Of a stretch of DNA of 15,028 nucleotides, positions 1 through 6,792 are shown piece by piece; position 1 is the stretch's first letter, and every line of letters begins with the position of its first letter. Origin of the DNA: Deltaproteobacteria bacterium RIFOXYA12_FULL_61_11 (GTDB lineage Bacteria > Bdellovibrionota_F > JAHFAK01 > YA12-FULL-61-11); NCBI GenBank assembly GCA_001799195.1, contig MGSU01000029.1, positions 1 to 15,028 on the forward strand, in the 5' to 3' direction. The notes below the pieces were generated by a model, which saw nothing but the letters and a program-made list of their open reading frames with translations, was not told the origin of the DNA and did no database searches. The position numbers were made by a program, and so were the translations under genes.

Positions 1-83
1 TCTCCCTCGAGAAGTCTGGATCAATCCACCACCTTCTACACAGGAGGGCCTACACTAATCCTGTGTTGAAAACTGTCTCATTT

Positions 84-1236
84 TCATTGACACGTTCCGC
101 GCAGAGTTTCGTATGCTTGGGGAGGGGCCGGGCTGAGGGGTTGCTCTGGCAAGGGAGTGGTAACGACGTGGAGATCCGGGACACGCATCTCGAGGGAGGA
201 TTGACCTCGCAAGAAGGCATAGACTGCTGGGCGACCTGTTGATTACCGAGGGCACTGTGATGCCCTTCCGGCCGACGGAAAAGGATGTCGTTCGTCACAC
301 ACAGCCGGCATAAATTGAAGCCCGGTCCCTGGAGATCCCGGAAGAGCGTGTCGAGGTCATCTCTGTCAAAGAGTAGAACCGTAGGGATACGTAACGCGAT
401 GATGCGGTCCATGAGGGCGTGCCAGGTCGCCCATACTTCTCGCTTCCACCCGTCTGGGTAGTAGAAAAAAGGGTTCTCGAGGGTACGGCCGGGAGGTAGG
501 AGGGCACGCAGAAACGGTGGGGGATGGCCATCATAGCGGAGATAGTACCAAGGCCTGAGGAATTGTTGATAGATCGCGAAGCGTTCTTCCGAATCTCGAC
601 CGAGCGGGTCGAGAAGAGTTACTCGCCCCTGTTCGAGAATCCAACGTGCACGCACCAGCAAGGGTTTTTCGGTGTATGAAGCCGACCAGAAAGTTGCGAA
701 ACCCCGGTCCCTTTCCTCATGAAAATCCTTGGGGCCGAGGAGGATGAGGTCAAGGCCGTAGCTCTTTGCAAGTGCTAGCACCAGCATGGCCGTCTGATGG
801 AACCCGTAGCCGCCGACGCCGAAATTGATGACCTCGACCAAACGTCCGTCTCTTTGGAATAGGTGTTGGAGTTGAGCGGGGTACTTTGGAGTTGAGCGGG
901 GTAATCCCAAGGGGGTTCAACCTCTGCACCATACGTGAAGGAGTCACCGAAGCATCCGATCCGGTAGACCCCCGGTTCCTTCCTGTCAGGATAGGTCAAG
1001 AAATGGTTGGGCATCGGATTGAGGAAGTGGCCTACCCGGGTGATGAGCTGTGGGTCGAGGCGCTCGGAGCCGGGTACCGCGATCAGAGGGTGTTCTTGGC
1101 AGTATTGACCTCGCCATGTATGGAGTGCATAGGAGAGCGCTGTCAGGAGCAGAAACGTGATCCCGAGCAGCGCAAGTACGGAACCGAGCATGCGGTACCA
1201 ACGGTAGTGCTCGGCCAAGGTGGTGGTATCCTTCAA
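84..1236 (-). pseudogene. SGNH/GDSL-family hydrolase, membrane-anchored, broken by two frameshifts
   Basis: The reading frame opens at a TTG (1234-1236) with a GAGGA ribosome-binding site six bases upstream. Residues 16-38 form one membrane segment. Residues 94-104 (GCFGDSFTYGA) are the block I motif of SGNH hydrolases, with Ser99 as the expected nucleophile. At 866-905 an imperfect 20-bp tandem duplication shifts the frame; deleting one copy joins DYPAQLQ directly to HLFQRDGRLVEVINFGVGGYG, where GVGGYG is block II. The block V region reads PEGHHSALGN, with Glu where the family usually has Asp in DxxH. Just after it, around 226-232, the natural continuation (AVYAFLRGQSSLEMRVPD, ending at a TGA at 84-86) lies in a third frame, which fits a 1-base loss. 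Members of this family act as esterases or acyl-transfer enzymes on envelope sugars or lipids; the substrate here is unknown. The gene follows the TraB-like gene by 43 bases and is probably the last gene of the tol transcript. Sequencing error is an alternative explanation for either shift. Confidence 0.8.
866..905. repeat. 20-bp tandem duplication (19/20 identical) inside the SGNH gene
   Basis: The 18-mer ttggagttgagcggggta occurs at 866-883 and again at 886-903. Each copy is followed by two bases (ct, then at), giving a 20-bp unit with a single mismatch. Because 20 is not a multiple of three, the duplication shifts the reading frame of the minus-strand hydrolase gene. Without one copy the two halves of the protein join perfectly. 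This looks like a slipped-strand or short-repeat duplication. Confidence 0.9.
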
Positions 1237-1259
1237 CGTGGGTTCCTCAGGTCAAGGCC

Positions 1260-1287
1260 GGGGTTGAAGGCGATCGTCTTCAACCCC
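1260..1287 (-). terminator. Strong hairpin overlapping the stop codon of the TraB-like gene
   Basis: A perfect 10-bp inverted repeat, ggggttgaag and cttcaacccc, surrounds an 8-base loop. It contains the TGA stop of the TraB-like gene (1280-1282) and lies upstream of the TTG start of the SGNH gene. No run of T follows on either strand, so it is not a classical intrinsic terminator. It may attenuate transcription, stabilise the 3' end of the upstream message or limit read-through into the broken hydrolase gene. Confidence 0.4.
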
Positions 1288-2479
1288 TGTTCAGATAGGT
1301 CGAAACGATCTCGGCACCGGCGAACCAGGTTCCGGCTGCGCTGCCGAGATTGGCGAAGACGACGACCAGCAGGATGCGGGTCACGCGGTTGAACCAGAAA
1401 CCCTTGACCGAGTGGGTGTCGGTAGGCAGGGCCTCGAAGTCGGCGACGGTCGGCCGCCTGATCAAAGCTTCGGTCAGGCCGGCGAACCATCCCGCTGCGA
1501 TCAGGGGGTTGAGCGAGGTGATGGGCGCGGCGACGAAAGCGGTGAGGATAGACAGCGGATGCCCCCATGCAACCAGAGCCCCCAGAGCCGACAGGGTACC
1601 ATTCCACACGATCCAGGCCTTGACCTGCTGCCAACCCATGGCTTGGTCTCCGAGGAAGGTCGAGGCGATCATGGCGACCAGGACCAGGGGAATACCCCAA
1701 CCGAGGAGTTTCGGCACCCGACTGGCCCGCCCTCGTCCCTCGAGAGAGGCCACGTCGATGGGGTGACCGAGCCACTGCTTGATACCGGGGACATGGCCGG
1801 CGCCGATCACGGCGAGGATTTTCTTGCCGGGAGCTTGCATGATCTTGGTCGCGAGGTATTGGTCCCGCTCGTCGATCAAGGCGGTTTTCAGTCGCGGGAA
1901 GGCCGTGGCCATGTCGCGCAGCAGGGTACCCAGCATATCTTCCTGCTTGAGTTGTTCGATCGTGGCCTCGGAGATCGTCTGATCGTCGAAAATACCGCCG
2001 AAGAGGTTTGCCAAGAGTTTCAAGCGGGAAAAAAAGGAGAGGCTGTTCCAGGCCCTCGCCAGGGTGATGTTGACGTCGCGGTCGATCAGCACCAGTTCGG
2101 CACCGTGTTCCTTCGCCGAGGTGATGCCCTGGAGCATTTCCTGCCCGGGTTTGAGGTCCAGGTCGGCGGCGATCTTGCGTTGAAAGGCCCCCAGGACCAG
2201 ATTGATCAGCAGGAGGTGGGTCTTGTGCTCACGAATGACCTTGACGATGTCGGTCTTCTTCCAACGCTCGCGATCGATCATGGCCTCGTAGCGTTGGCGG
2301 CACAGTTCGACGCACACGGTGTCCGGTTTCAGCTCCTCGATGGCCTCGCGGACATCGTCGACGCTGCGTTTGGAAACATGGGCAGTGCCGAGCAAGAAGA
2401 GCTCCCGCTCACCGAGTTGGAGGCGATGTAACTGGGGATTGTCCGTCACCGGTCGTCCTTCGGGTAGGGTCTCGGTCAT
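1280..2479 (-). CDS. TraB/GumN/PrgY-family membrane protein
   Basis: This 399-residue protein belongs by motif to the TraB/PrgY/GumN family, whose founding member PrgY limits pheromone activity in Enterococcus and whose members are thought to be metal-dependent peptidases related to Tiki. The family hallmarks are visible: GTAHVS at residues 31-36, VCVELCRQR at 55-63 with Glu58, DRDVNITLARAW at 133-144, and a second GAGHVPG at 226-232. The C-terminal third holds about four hydrophobic segments (roughly 258-278, 288-307, 308-335 and 367-390), so the protein is anchored in the inner membrane with a soluble N-terminal catalytic domain. The ATG has an AAGGA ribosome-binding site eight bases upstream. 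It begins 12 bases after the tolB stop, so it is almost certainly co-transcribed with the tol genes, which is not the usual partner arrangement. The 'conjugal transfer TraB' name often given to this family would be misleading. The family is confident; the function here is unknown. Confidence 0.88.
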   Translation of the reverse strand: MTETLPEGRPVTDNPQLHRLQLGERELFLLGTAHVSKRSVDDVREAIEELKPDTVCVELCRQRYEAMIDRERWKKTDIVKVIREHKTHLLLINLVLGAFQRKIAADLDLKPGQEMLQGITSAKEHGAELVLIDRDVNITLARAWNSLSFFSRLKLLANLFGGIFDDQTISEATIEQLKQEDMLGTLLRDMATAFPRLKTALIDERDQYLATKIMQAPGKKILAVIGAGHVPGIKQWLGHPIDVASLEGRGRASRVPKLLGWGIPLVLVAMIASTFLGDQAMGWQQVKAWIVWNGTLSALGALVAWGHPLSILTAFVAAPITSLNPLIAAGWFAGLTEALIRRPTVADFEALPTDTHSVKGFWFNRVTRILLVVVFANLGSAAGTWFAGAEIVSTYLNRG

Positions 2480-2491
2480 AGAGGTTTTCCT

Positions 2492-3838
2492 TCAGCGCGG
2501 TAGTGGGCCCCATGCGGGCTCGGTGTAATCTCCAGCGCTCTCTTTGGTGATCAGGGTCTGATTGGTACCGTTGGCTTTCATCATGAAGAGGTGGTAGCGA
2601 CCCGCGACGGTCGTACCCTCGAGCTCGATCTTCCGATTCGAGGCGAACATCAGGTAACGCCCGTCCGGCGACCAGGTCGGGGATTCATTGTTCTCGGTGT
2701 CCCAGGTCAAGCGCTTGAGTTCGCTGCCGTCGAGTTTGACCGTGAACAAGTCGAACTTGCCATCGTCGTCCATGCCCGCGAAGACGATGAGGTCTCCCCT
2801 CGGCGACCAGGCAGGGGTCTCGTTGTTCCGGCCGTTGAAGGTCAGCCGCCGCGGAAAGGTCCCGTCGGCATTCATGATGTACAGATGTCGTTGCCCGGTG
2901 ACCGAGGAGGTATAGACGATCTGTCTTCCATCCGGCGAATAGCACGGCGAGACATCGATGTTCCAGGCGCTGGTCAGGCGTCTGGGCAAGGCCGTTCCCG
3001 TGAGATCCACGAGGAAAATCTCCATGTCGTCACGCGTGGCCATGGACAGGGCCAAATCGGTGCCGTTGGGCGAGAAGGCCGGGCTGCTGATGGTGCTGGG
3101 AAGGTTGGGGAGCTTGCGGAACTGGGGTTTGCCACCTCCGAGCTCAGCAATCCACAATTCCCAACGAAGTCCTGCCAGTTTGACGTAGGCGAGACGTTTC
3201 CCGTCATCGGACCAGTCGGGAGAGAGATGGATGGAACGGTCTTGAGCCACGGGTTCGAGCCCAGCGCCGTCGTAGTCCATGATGTAAATACCCTTGTTCT
3301 TGCCCGGACGTTTGACCGTGAGAGCGATCCTGGTCTCACAGATGCCTTTCTGTCCGGTGATCAACTCGATAATGCGATCCGCCAAACGGTGGACGATCTG
3401 CCGGAGTTGTTTCGGTTTGCCCTGGTATTGTTTGCGATCCAGGGTTTTTCTCCCGATCACGTCATAGAGATAGGCCCCGACTGTGACCGTGTCGCCCTCG
3501 AGCTTGAACCAGCCCTTGCACAGGTAGAGGGCTCCCAGGGCCTGCCACGGGGGGAACTTGATCTGATCGGGTGTGAAGCCCTCCTTCTCGAGGTCGACCA
3601 GGAAGGCCTTGCGGTCGAGCACTTCGAAAAACCCGGACAGTTGGAGGTCTTTTACCAAAATTTCCTCGATCGAAGCCGGGGAAATCGCGCCCTTGACCGA
3701 GGAAAGGTCCTGGAACAAAGCCACGGCGATCGGCGAACGGAATTCAGGGGCTTGGGCCATGTCCACGACCAGTTGCTCCTCTGCCGAAGCAAGACCGGCC
3801 AGCAGCCAGGCCGTGAGCACGAACACGAGGCTCCTCAT
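2492..3838 (-). CDS. tolB: Tol-Pal system periplasmic beta-propeller protein TolB
   Basis: TolB is the periplasmic propeller of the Tol-Pal system; it binds Pal and TolA and helps constrict the outer membrane at division. The chosen start gives 448 residues, close to the family norm of about 430, and a Sec signal peptide (hydrophobic residues 4-17, cleavage likely after Ala-Ser-Ala at 17-19). A GGAG ribosome-binding site precedes it, and the frame extends 45 codons further upstream with no signal-like sequence. The N-terminal domain (about 30-160, including DLQLSGFFEVLDRKAF) matches TolB_N. The C-terminal part carries repeated propeller blades: SPDWSDDGKRLAYVK, SPAFSPNGTDLALSM, SPCYSPDGRQIVYTS, TPAWSPRGDLIVFAG and SPTWSPDGRYLMFAS, then a closing EPAWGP. 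The ATG overlaps the tolA stop as ATGA. No pal gene follows. Confidence 0.96.
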   Translation of the reverse strand: MRSLVFVLTAWLLAGLASAEEQLVVDMAQAPEFRSPIAVALFQDLSSVKGAISPASIEEILVKDLQLSGFFEVLDRKAFLVDLEKEGFTPDQIKFPPWQALGALYLCKGWFKLEGDTVTVGAYLYDVIGRKTLDRKQYQGKPKQLRQIVHRLADRIIELITGQKGICETRIALTVKRPGKNKGIYIMDYDGAGLEPVAQDRSIHLSPDWSDDGKRLAYVKLAGLRWELWIAELGGGKPQFRKLPNLPSTISSPAFSPNGTDLALSMATRDDMEIFLVDLTGTALPRRLTSAWNIDVSPCYSPDGRQIVYTSSVTGQRHLYIMNADGTFPRRLTFNGRNNETPAWSPRGDLIVFAGMDDDGKFDLFTVKLDGSELKRLTWDTENNESPTWSPDGRYLMFASNRKIELEGTTVAGRYHLFMMKANGTNQTLITKESAGDYTEPAWGPLPR

Positions 3839-4797
3839 TGCAGGTCTCCGCTGAGCTTTTCCAGGAGGAGTTTGCCGGGGAAACCGAGCACAATCCCGCG
3901 GTTGGCAAGGTATTCCCTCGCCTCTGCCGGTGGCGGCGGCAAGGGTTCGGACCGCTTGATCGCCTTCACGCAACTCTCGTCATAATCCCGGATGCCCGAG
4001 GCCTTGTCAACGCTGACCTCCAGGATCCTGCCCTCGCTATCGAGCCGGACCAGGATCCGCGCGTAGAGCTCCGGGTAGCGTTTGACCATGGCAATGTTGG
4101 AATAGATCCAGGCCTTGTTGATATTGGGCATGAGCTGGGTGTGAGCATAGACCGCGAAGACTTGGCGCAGGGCCTCCTCGTCGGCCCCCCCCTGGCCCGA
4201 GAAGCCCTGCCGGCCGGGCAACTTGGTGCTATCCGTGCCCTCGAAGTTGTCGATGGATGGTGGAGGGCGGTCATCGTCGTTCTTCATCGCCAGCCCCTCT
4301 GCCTGTTCCAGGCGTTGCGCCAGAGCGGCCAGGGTCTTGGCCTTTTCTCGTTCGCGTTCTTTTGGGTCGACGGTGGCGGGTTTTTCCTGAGAAACCGGAG
4401 ACTCAGGTTTTTTGGGCGGCACCGGTTTCTTCTCGGTTTTGTGGGGCGTCGGTTCCGGGGGGGCAAGGGTCACGCTCTTGGCCGGTTGAGCCGGCAAGAG
4501 TGTCTCCTCGGCCCGGGGGATGGGCAGGACCTCCGGCGGAGGCAGGGCCTTGGGGCGTTTCTTCACCCCCCCCCCCAGCAGGGCAGCATCAATAAAAATG
4601 CCCTTGATCGAGGTGGCTCGCAGGGGTTTTTCCGGCAAAGGCCTCGAGGCCTGGGCAGCGAAGAGCAAGGCCCCGAGCAGCAGATGGCCTCCTAGCGAGA
4701 AGGCTCCTGCCGTCAGCCAAGCCGGACGCCGATCTCGAGGTTTTGGGTGGGAAGTGGGATCGCCGGCCACGAGGAAGCGTTTGGGAGCGAGCTTCAT
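3835..4797 (-). CDS. tolA: TolA-like envelope-spanning protein with TonB/TolA C-terminal domain
   Basis: TolA links the TolQR motor in the inner membrane to TolB and Pal at the outer membrane. This 320-residue protein has the right architecture: a short basic cytoplasmic N-terminus, one membrane anchor (about 30-49, with the SxGGH pattern resembling the SHLS motif used to contact TolQ), a Pro/Lys/Glu-rich extended linker (about 80-160), a helical segment (about 146-172) and a C-terminal TonB_C/TolA-type domain (about 205-310, with RYPELYARILVRLDSEGRIL and a Cys at SCVKAIK). The linker is much shorter than in E. coli TolA (421 residues). The gene starts within the tolR stop (ATGA) and ends within the tolB start (ATGA). 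The coding strand contains an uninterrupted run of 11 G at codons 74-78 and a run of eight C on the plus strand at 4185-4192. The TolA call rests on position between tolR and tolB; by domain alone it could be called TonB-like. Confidence 0.9.
   Translation of the reverse strand: MKLAPKRFLVAGDPTSHPKPRDRRPAWLTAGAFSLGGHLLLGALLFAAQASRPLPEKPLRATSIKGIFIDAALLGGGVKKRPKALPPPEVLPIPRAEETLLPAQPAKSVTLAPPEPTPHKTEKKPVPPKKPESPVSQEKPATVDPKEREREKAKTLAALAQRLEQAEGLAMKNDDDRPPPSIDNFEGTDSTKLPGRQGFSGQGGADEEALRQVFAVYAHTQLMPNINKAWIYSNIAMVKRYPELYARILVRLDSEGRILEVSVDKASGIRDYDESCVKAIKRSEPLPPPPAEAREYLANRGIVLGFPGKLLLEKLSGDLQ
4566..4576. repeat. Eleven-base homopolymer (C11 on plus, G11 on coding strand) in tolA
   Basis: Eleven consecutive C on the plus strand encode Leu-Gly-Gly-Gly-Val (residues 74-78) of TolA, just outside its membrane anchor. 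Runs this long are rare in bacterial coding sequence and slip during replication. Loss or gain of one base would truncate TolA soon after its anchor, removing the linker and C-terminal domain. Confidence 0.9.
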
Positions 4798-5222
4798 CGC
4801 CGCTCGACCTGCCGATCGATCGCTTCGGGTTCGGTAATGAGGCCCAATTCCTCGTATCCGGCGTTCTTGATGGCTGCCATGACCTTGATGACCACGTCAT
4901 AGGGCAAGGTCCGCGCCGCGGCCAAGTAGATGGCTTTGTCCTTGCGAACGCTGCGCAGATTCCGCAGTTTTTCCTCGAACCGGTCGAGCCCGTAGAACTG
5001 GTCGAGAATCGCAATCCGCCGCTGCGCATCGACGCTGACCACGAGCTCGTCGGGAGCGCTTGTGACCGCACCGGCCTTGGCCTGCGGCAGTTCGATCGCA
5101 ATGCCCTGATGAATGAGCGGAGCGGTGACCATGAAGATCACCAGGAGGACCAACATCACATCCACGAGTGGGGTGACGTTGATGTCGGAGAGTGCGGTGC
5201 CGTGGTTCGCCTGGAGTGCCAT
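4794..5222 (-). CDS. tolR: TolR, ExbD/TolR-family motor subunit
   Basis: TolR is the bitopic inner-membrane subunit that works with TolQ to turn the proton-motive force into motion of TolA. The protein has 142 residues, the usual length. After a 12-residue cytoplasmic stretch comes the single membrane segment, INVTPLVDVMLVLLVIFMVT (14-33), with Asp21 in the place of the essential proton-carrying aspartate (Asp23 in E. coli TolR). The rest is the periplasmic ExbD/TolR fold, including the DELVVSVDAQRRI and LPYDVVIKVMAAIKNAGYEELGL elements. Its ATG overlaps the tolQ stop by one base (TGATG), and its stop overlaps the tolA start. Confidence 0.96.
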   Translation of the reverse strand: MALQANHGTALSDINVTPLVDVMLVLLVIFMVTAPLIHQGIAIELPQAKAGAVTSAPDELVVSVDAQRRIAILDQFYGLDRFEEKLRNLRSVRKDKAIYLAAARTLPYDVVIKVMAAIKNAGYEELGLITEPEAIDRQVERR

Positions 5223-5956
5223 CAGAAGAAGTGCCGCTTTACTATGTTTATGAAATCGTTCGAGAAATTATCAATCTCGGAGGAGAGTACCCTGATCGTG
5301 CTGAGGAAATGGTTGTAGAAGACCACCGCCGGGATGGCCGCGAACAAGCCGACCGCCGTGGCGACCAAGGCCTCGGAGATGCCCGGCGCGACCACAGCCA
5401 GACTCGTGTCCTTGCTGGCGCCGATGTTGATGAAACTGTTCATGATGCCCCACACCGTACCGAACAATCCGATGAAGGGCGCGGTACTGCCCGTGGTGGC
5501 GAGGAAGGGGACCAGGCTTTCCAGGCGGGTTACTTCACTGGTCGCTGCGCGGCGAAGAGCGCGGTGGACGTTATCGATGCCGCCGATGTCTTTGGAAATG
5601 TCGGCCGGTGCGGTACCACCCTCACGCGCGGCTTCCTTCTCACGCTGTTTCGCGTTGGTCTTGACGTTGACCAGTTCGATGTACCCGGCCTTGAAGACCT
5701 CGGTCAAGGGGCAGACCTTCAATTTCTTGGCCGCCTCGTAGATGGTATCCAGCCGGTTACTGTTCCAGAAAATCTCCAAGAAGTGGTTGGAGGCTCGCCT
5801 CGCCGAGCGTAAGGCGCGGAGTTTCACCAAGATAACCGTCCACGACGCTACCGAGAGGAAGAACAGGAGAAAAAGCACGGCCTTGACGACCGGACCTGCC
5901 TCGGCTACCAACTGCAGAATTCTGGTGGTCTCCGAGGGGTTCACGAGTTGCTCCAT
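5222..5956 (-). CDS. tolQ: TolQ, MotA/TolQ/ExbB-family proton channel
   Basis: TolQ forms the pentameric proton channel around TolR in the inner membrane. The start at 5954-5956 gives 244 residues, close to the usual 230 or so, and follows an AAGGGGA ribosome-binding site; a 46-codon upstream extension of the frame has no family similarity. Three membrane segments are visible at about 22-44, 150-173 and 193-215. The family signature sits in the second: PFLATTGSTAPFIGLFGTVWGIMNSF spans residues 150-175, with Thr155-Thr156 and Thr168 lining the proton path. The third contains PGISEALVATAVGLFAAIP (191-209). The large cytoplasmic loop lies between segments 1 and 2. It is the first gene of the tolQRAB run. 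Confidence 0.96.
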   Translation of the reverse strand: MEQLVNPSETTRILQLVAEAGPVVKAVLFLLFFLSVASWTVILVKLRALRSARRASNHFLEIFWNSNRLDTIYEAAKKLKVCPLTEVFKAGYIELVNVKTNAKQREKEAAREGGTAPADISKDIGGIDNVHRALRRAATSEVTRLESLVPFLATTGSTAPFIGLFGTVWGIMNSFINIGASKDTSLAVVAPGISEALVATAVGLFAAIPAVVFYNHFLSTIRVLSSEIDNFSNDFINIVKRHFF

Positions 5957-5989
5957 CGACAATTCCCCTTGGGCTCTACCCGATCGAAG

Positions 5990-6012
5990 TGGTACACTCT
6001 GGCCGGGTACCA
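5990..6012. promoter_or_regulatory. Inverted repeat in the tolQ leader / divergent gap
   Basis: tggtac (5990-5995) and gtacca (6007-6012) form a 6-bp inverted repeat around an 11-base spacer. It lies 34 bases upstream of the tolQ ATG, between the tolQ start and the divergent lipoprotein operon. It could be a protein-binding site or a leader hairpin; no regulator can be named. Confidence 0.35.
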
Positions 6013-6052
6013 GAGCGGCAGCCAATGCCGGAGAAGAGAGCCGAACGTCACC

Positions 6053-6589
6053 ATGACCAGTAACTATCGAAAATCCAACGATAGATACGCGCATCCTGAC
6101 GGCGATGTCAAGACCGGTGGGGGGATTTCAGCCTCTCGTGTCGGACGCTCGAGGCCGAAGGTAGGCCCTCCCGTGCTCGCCGGTTCCGTACCTCCGCCGG
6201 GCACGGCCCTCCTCCTCCTCCTCGCCCTGCTAGCCACTGCCTGTGGGGGGTCGAGCTTCAAGGTCGAGCTCTTCCTCAAGTTCGATCCTTCGGTGGCCAA
6301 TCCCGCTCTCTATTCCCAGCCCGGCAACGTCTACACCATCTATCTGTACGACACTGCCAACGACCAAAACCCGATCTGGTGGGACTACTTCGATGGCACC
6401 AAGACCAAAAGCATCAGCGTTCCCGCTGAATTAGCCGACATCCCCGTGTGGATCCGGGTCTTGGTCCAGAACCAGGCCGGAGCCTTCCTCTTCGACGGGT
6501 ATATCGGGGGACCGAGCAACATGTTCTATCTCCCCGATATCCAAGCCCAGTATGGCGGTCTCCAAATAACCTTGATCAGCACGCAATGA
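6053..6589 (+). CDS. Small lipoprotein, unknown function (first gene of operon)
   Basis: I do not recognise this protein. From the ATG at 6053 it has 178 residues; a GTG at 6173 would give 138 and place the signal peptide at the very N-terminus, which is the more natural form. The leucine-rich stretch ALLLLLALLATAC ends in a lipobox (Ala-Thr-Ala-Cys64), so the protein is a predicted lipoprotein. The mature part, CGGSSFKVELFLKFDPSVA onward, is about 115 residues with no Cys and looks like a compact beta-rich domain (VYTIYLYDTANDQ, SISVPAELADIPVWIRVLVQN, GGLQITLIS). This pattern resembles small immunoglobulin-like or cytochrome-operon accessory lipoproteins, but no family can be named. Its stop overlaps the next start (ATGA), so it is translationally coupled to the second lipoprotein. 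It is divergent from tolQ. Confidence 0.75.
   Translation: MTSNYRKSNDRYAHPDGDVKTGGGISASRVGRSRPKVGPPVLAGSVPPPGTALLLLLALLATACGGSSFKVELFLKFDPSVANPALYSQPGNVYTIYLYDTANDQNPIWWDYFDGTKTKSISVPAELADIPVWIRVLVQNQAGAFLFDGYIGGPSNMFYLPDIQAQYGGLQITLISTQ
6064..6084. promoter_or_regulatory. Inverted repeat overlapping a candidate tolQ -10
   Basis: ctatcg (6064-6069) and cgatag (6079-6084) form a perfect 6-bp inverted repeat with a 9-base spacer. It overlaps the candidate -10 element of the minus-strand promoter, which is where a repressor would sit. If this is a true operator, the longer start of the divergent lipoprotein (6053) is less likely than a start at 6173. Confidence 0.35.
6082..6111 (-). promoter_or_regulatory. 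Candidate sigma-70-type promoter for the tol operon
   Basis: On the minus strand a perfect TTGACA (6111-6106) is followed after 18 bases by TATCTA (6087-6082), a weak -10. The start point would be near 6075, giving a leader of about 120 bases before tolQ. The -35 match is exact but the -10 has only three of six consensus bases. Confidence 0.35.
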
Positions 6590-6792
6590 GACGGAGCAAC
6601 ACTACCATGGCACCTCTGCAGCTCTTCAAGGCGATATTCCCGGTGATCCTGATCTTGACCGCGGGTTGCGGCCATGACATCAGCATCAAGGGCTTCGACC
6701 AAGCCTACGCCCAGTCCTCCAGCTCCGCAGCGTATGCCAGCACGCTCGAGGACAGCAGCCCCGATACCTCTACCGAGGAGGTCGAGGAATGA
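6586..6792 (+). CDS. Very small lipoprotein (68 residues)
   Basis: The start overlaps the previous stop as ATGA, and an internal Met8 (6607) is an alternative. A hydrophobic stretch (about 11-24) ends in the lipobox LTAGC with Cys28 as the lipidated residue. The mature peptide is only about 40 residues: CGHDISIKGFDQAYAQSS followed by a Ser/Ala-rich and then a Thr/Glu-rich acidic tail. The segment right after the lipid Cys (ISIKGF) resembles that of the next gene (VEVQGF), so the two may share an origin. It has no recognisable domain. The gene is too short to be called with full confidence on composition alone, but the overlaps on both sides and the clear lipobox support it. Confidence 0.72.
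   Translation: MRRSNTTMAPLQLFKAIFPVILILTAGCGHDISIKGFDQAYAQSSSSAAYASTLEDSSPDTSTEEVEE

Noticed and set aside
1412-2431. A 339-codon plus-strand frame opposite the TraB-like gene
   Set aside because: The minus-strand frame carries the family motifs and a ribosome-binding site; this one is a mirror of its codon pattern.
2591-3985. A 464-codon plus-strand frame opposite tolB
   Set aside because: It is antisense to tolB, whose domains are unambiguous; its product has no recognisable features.
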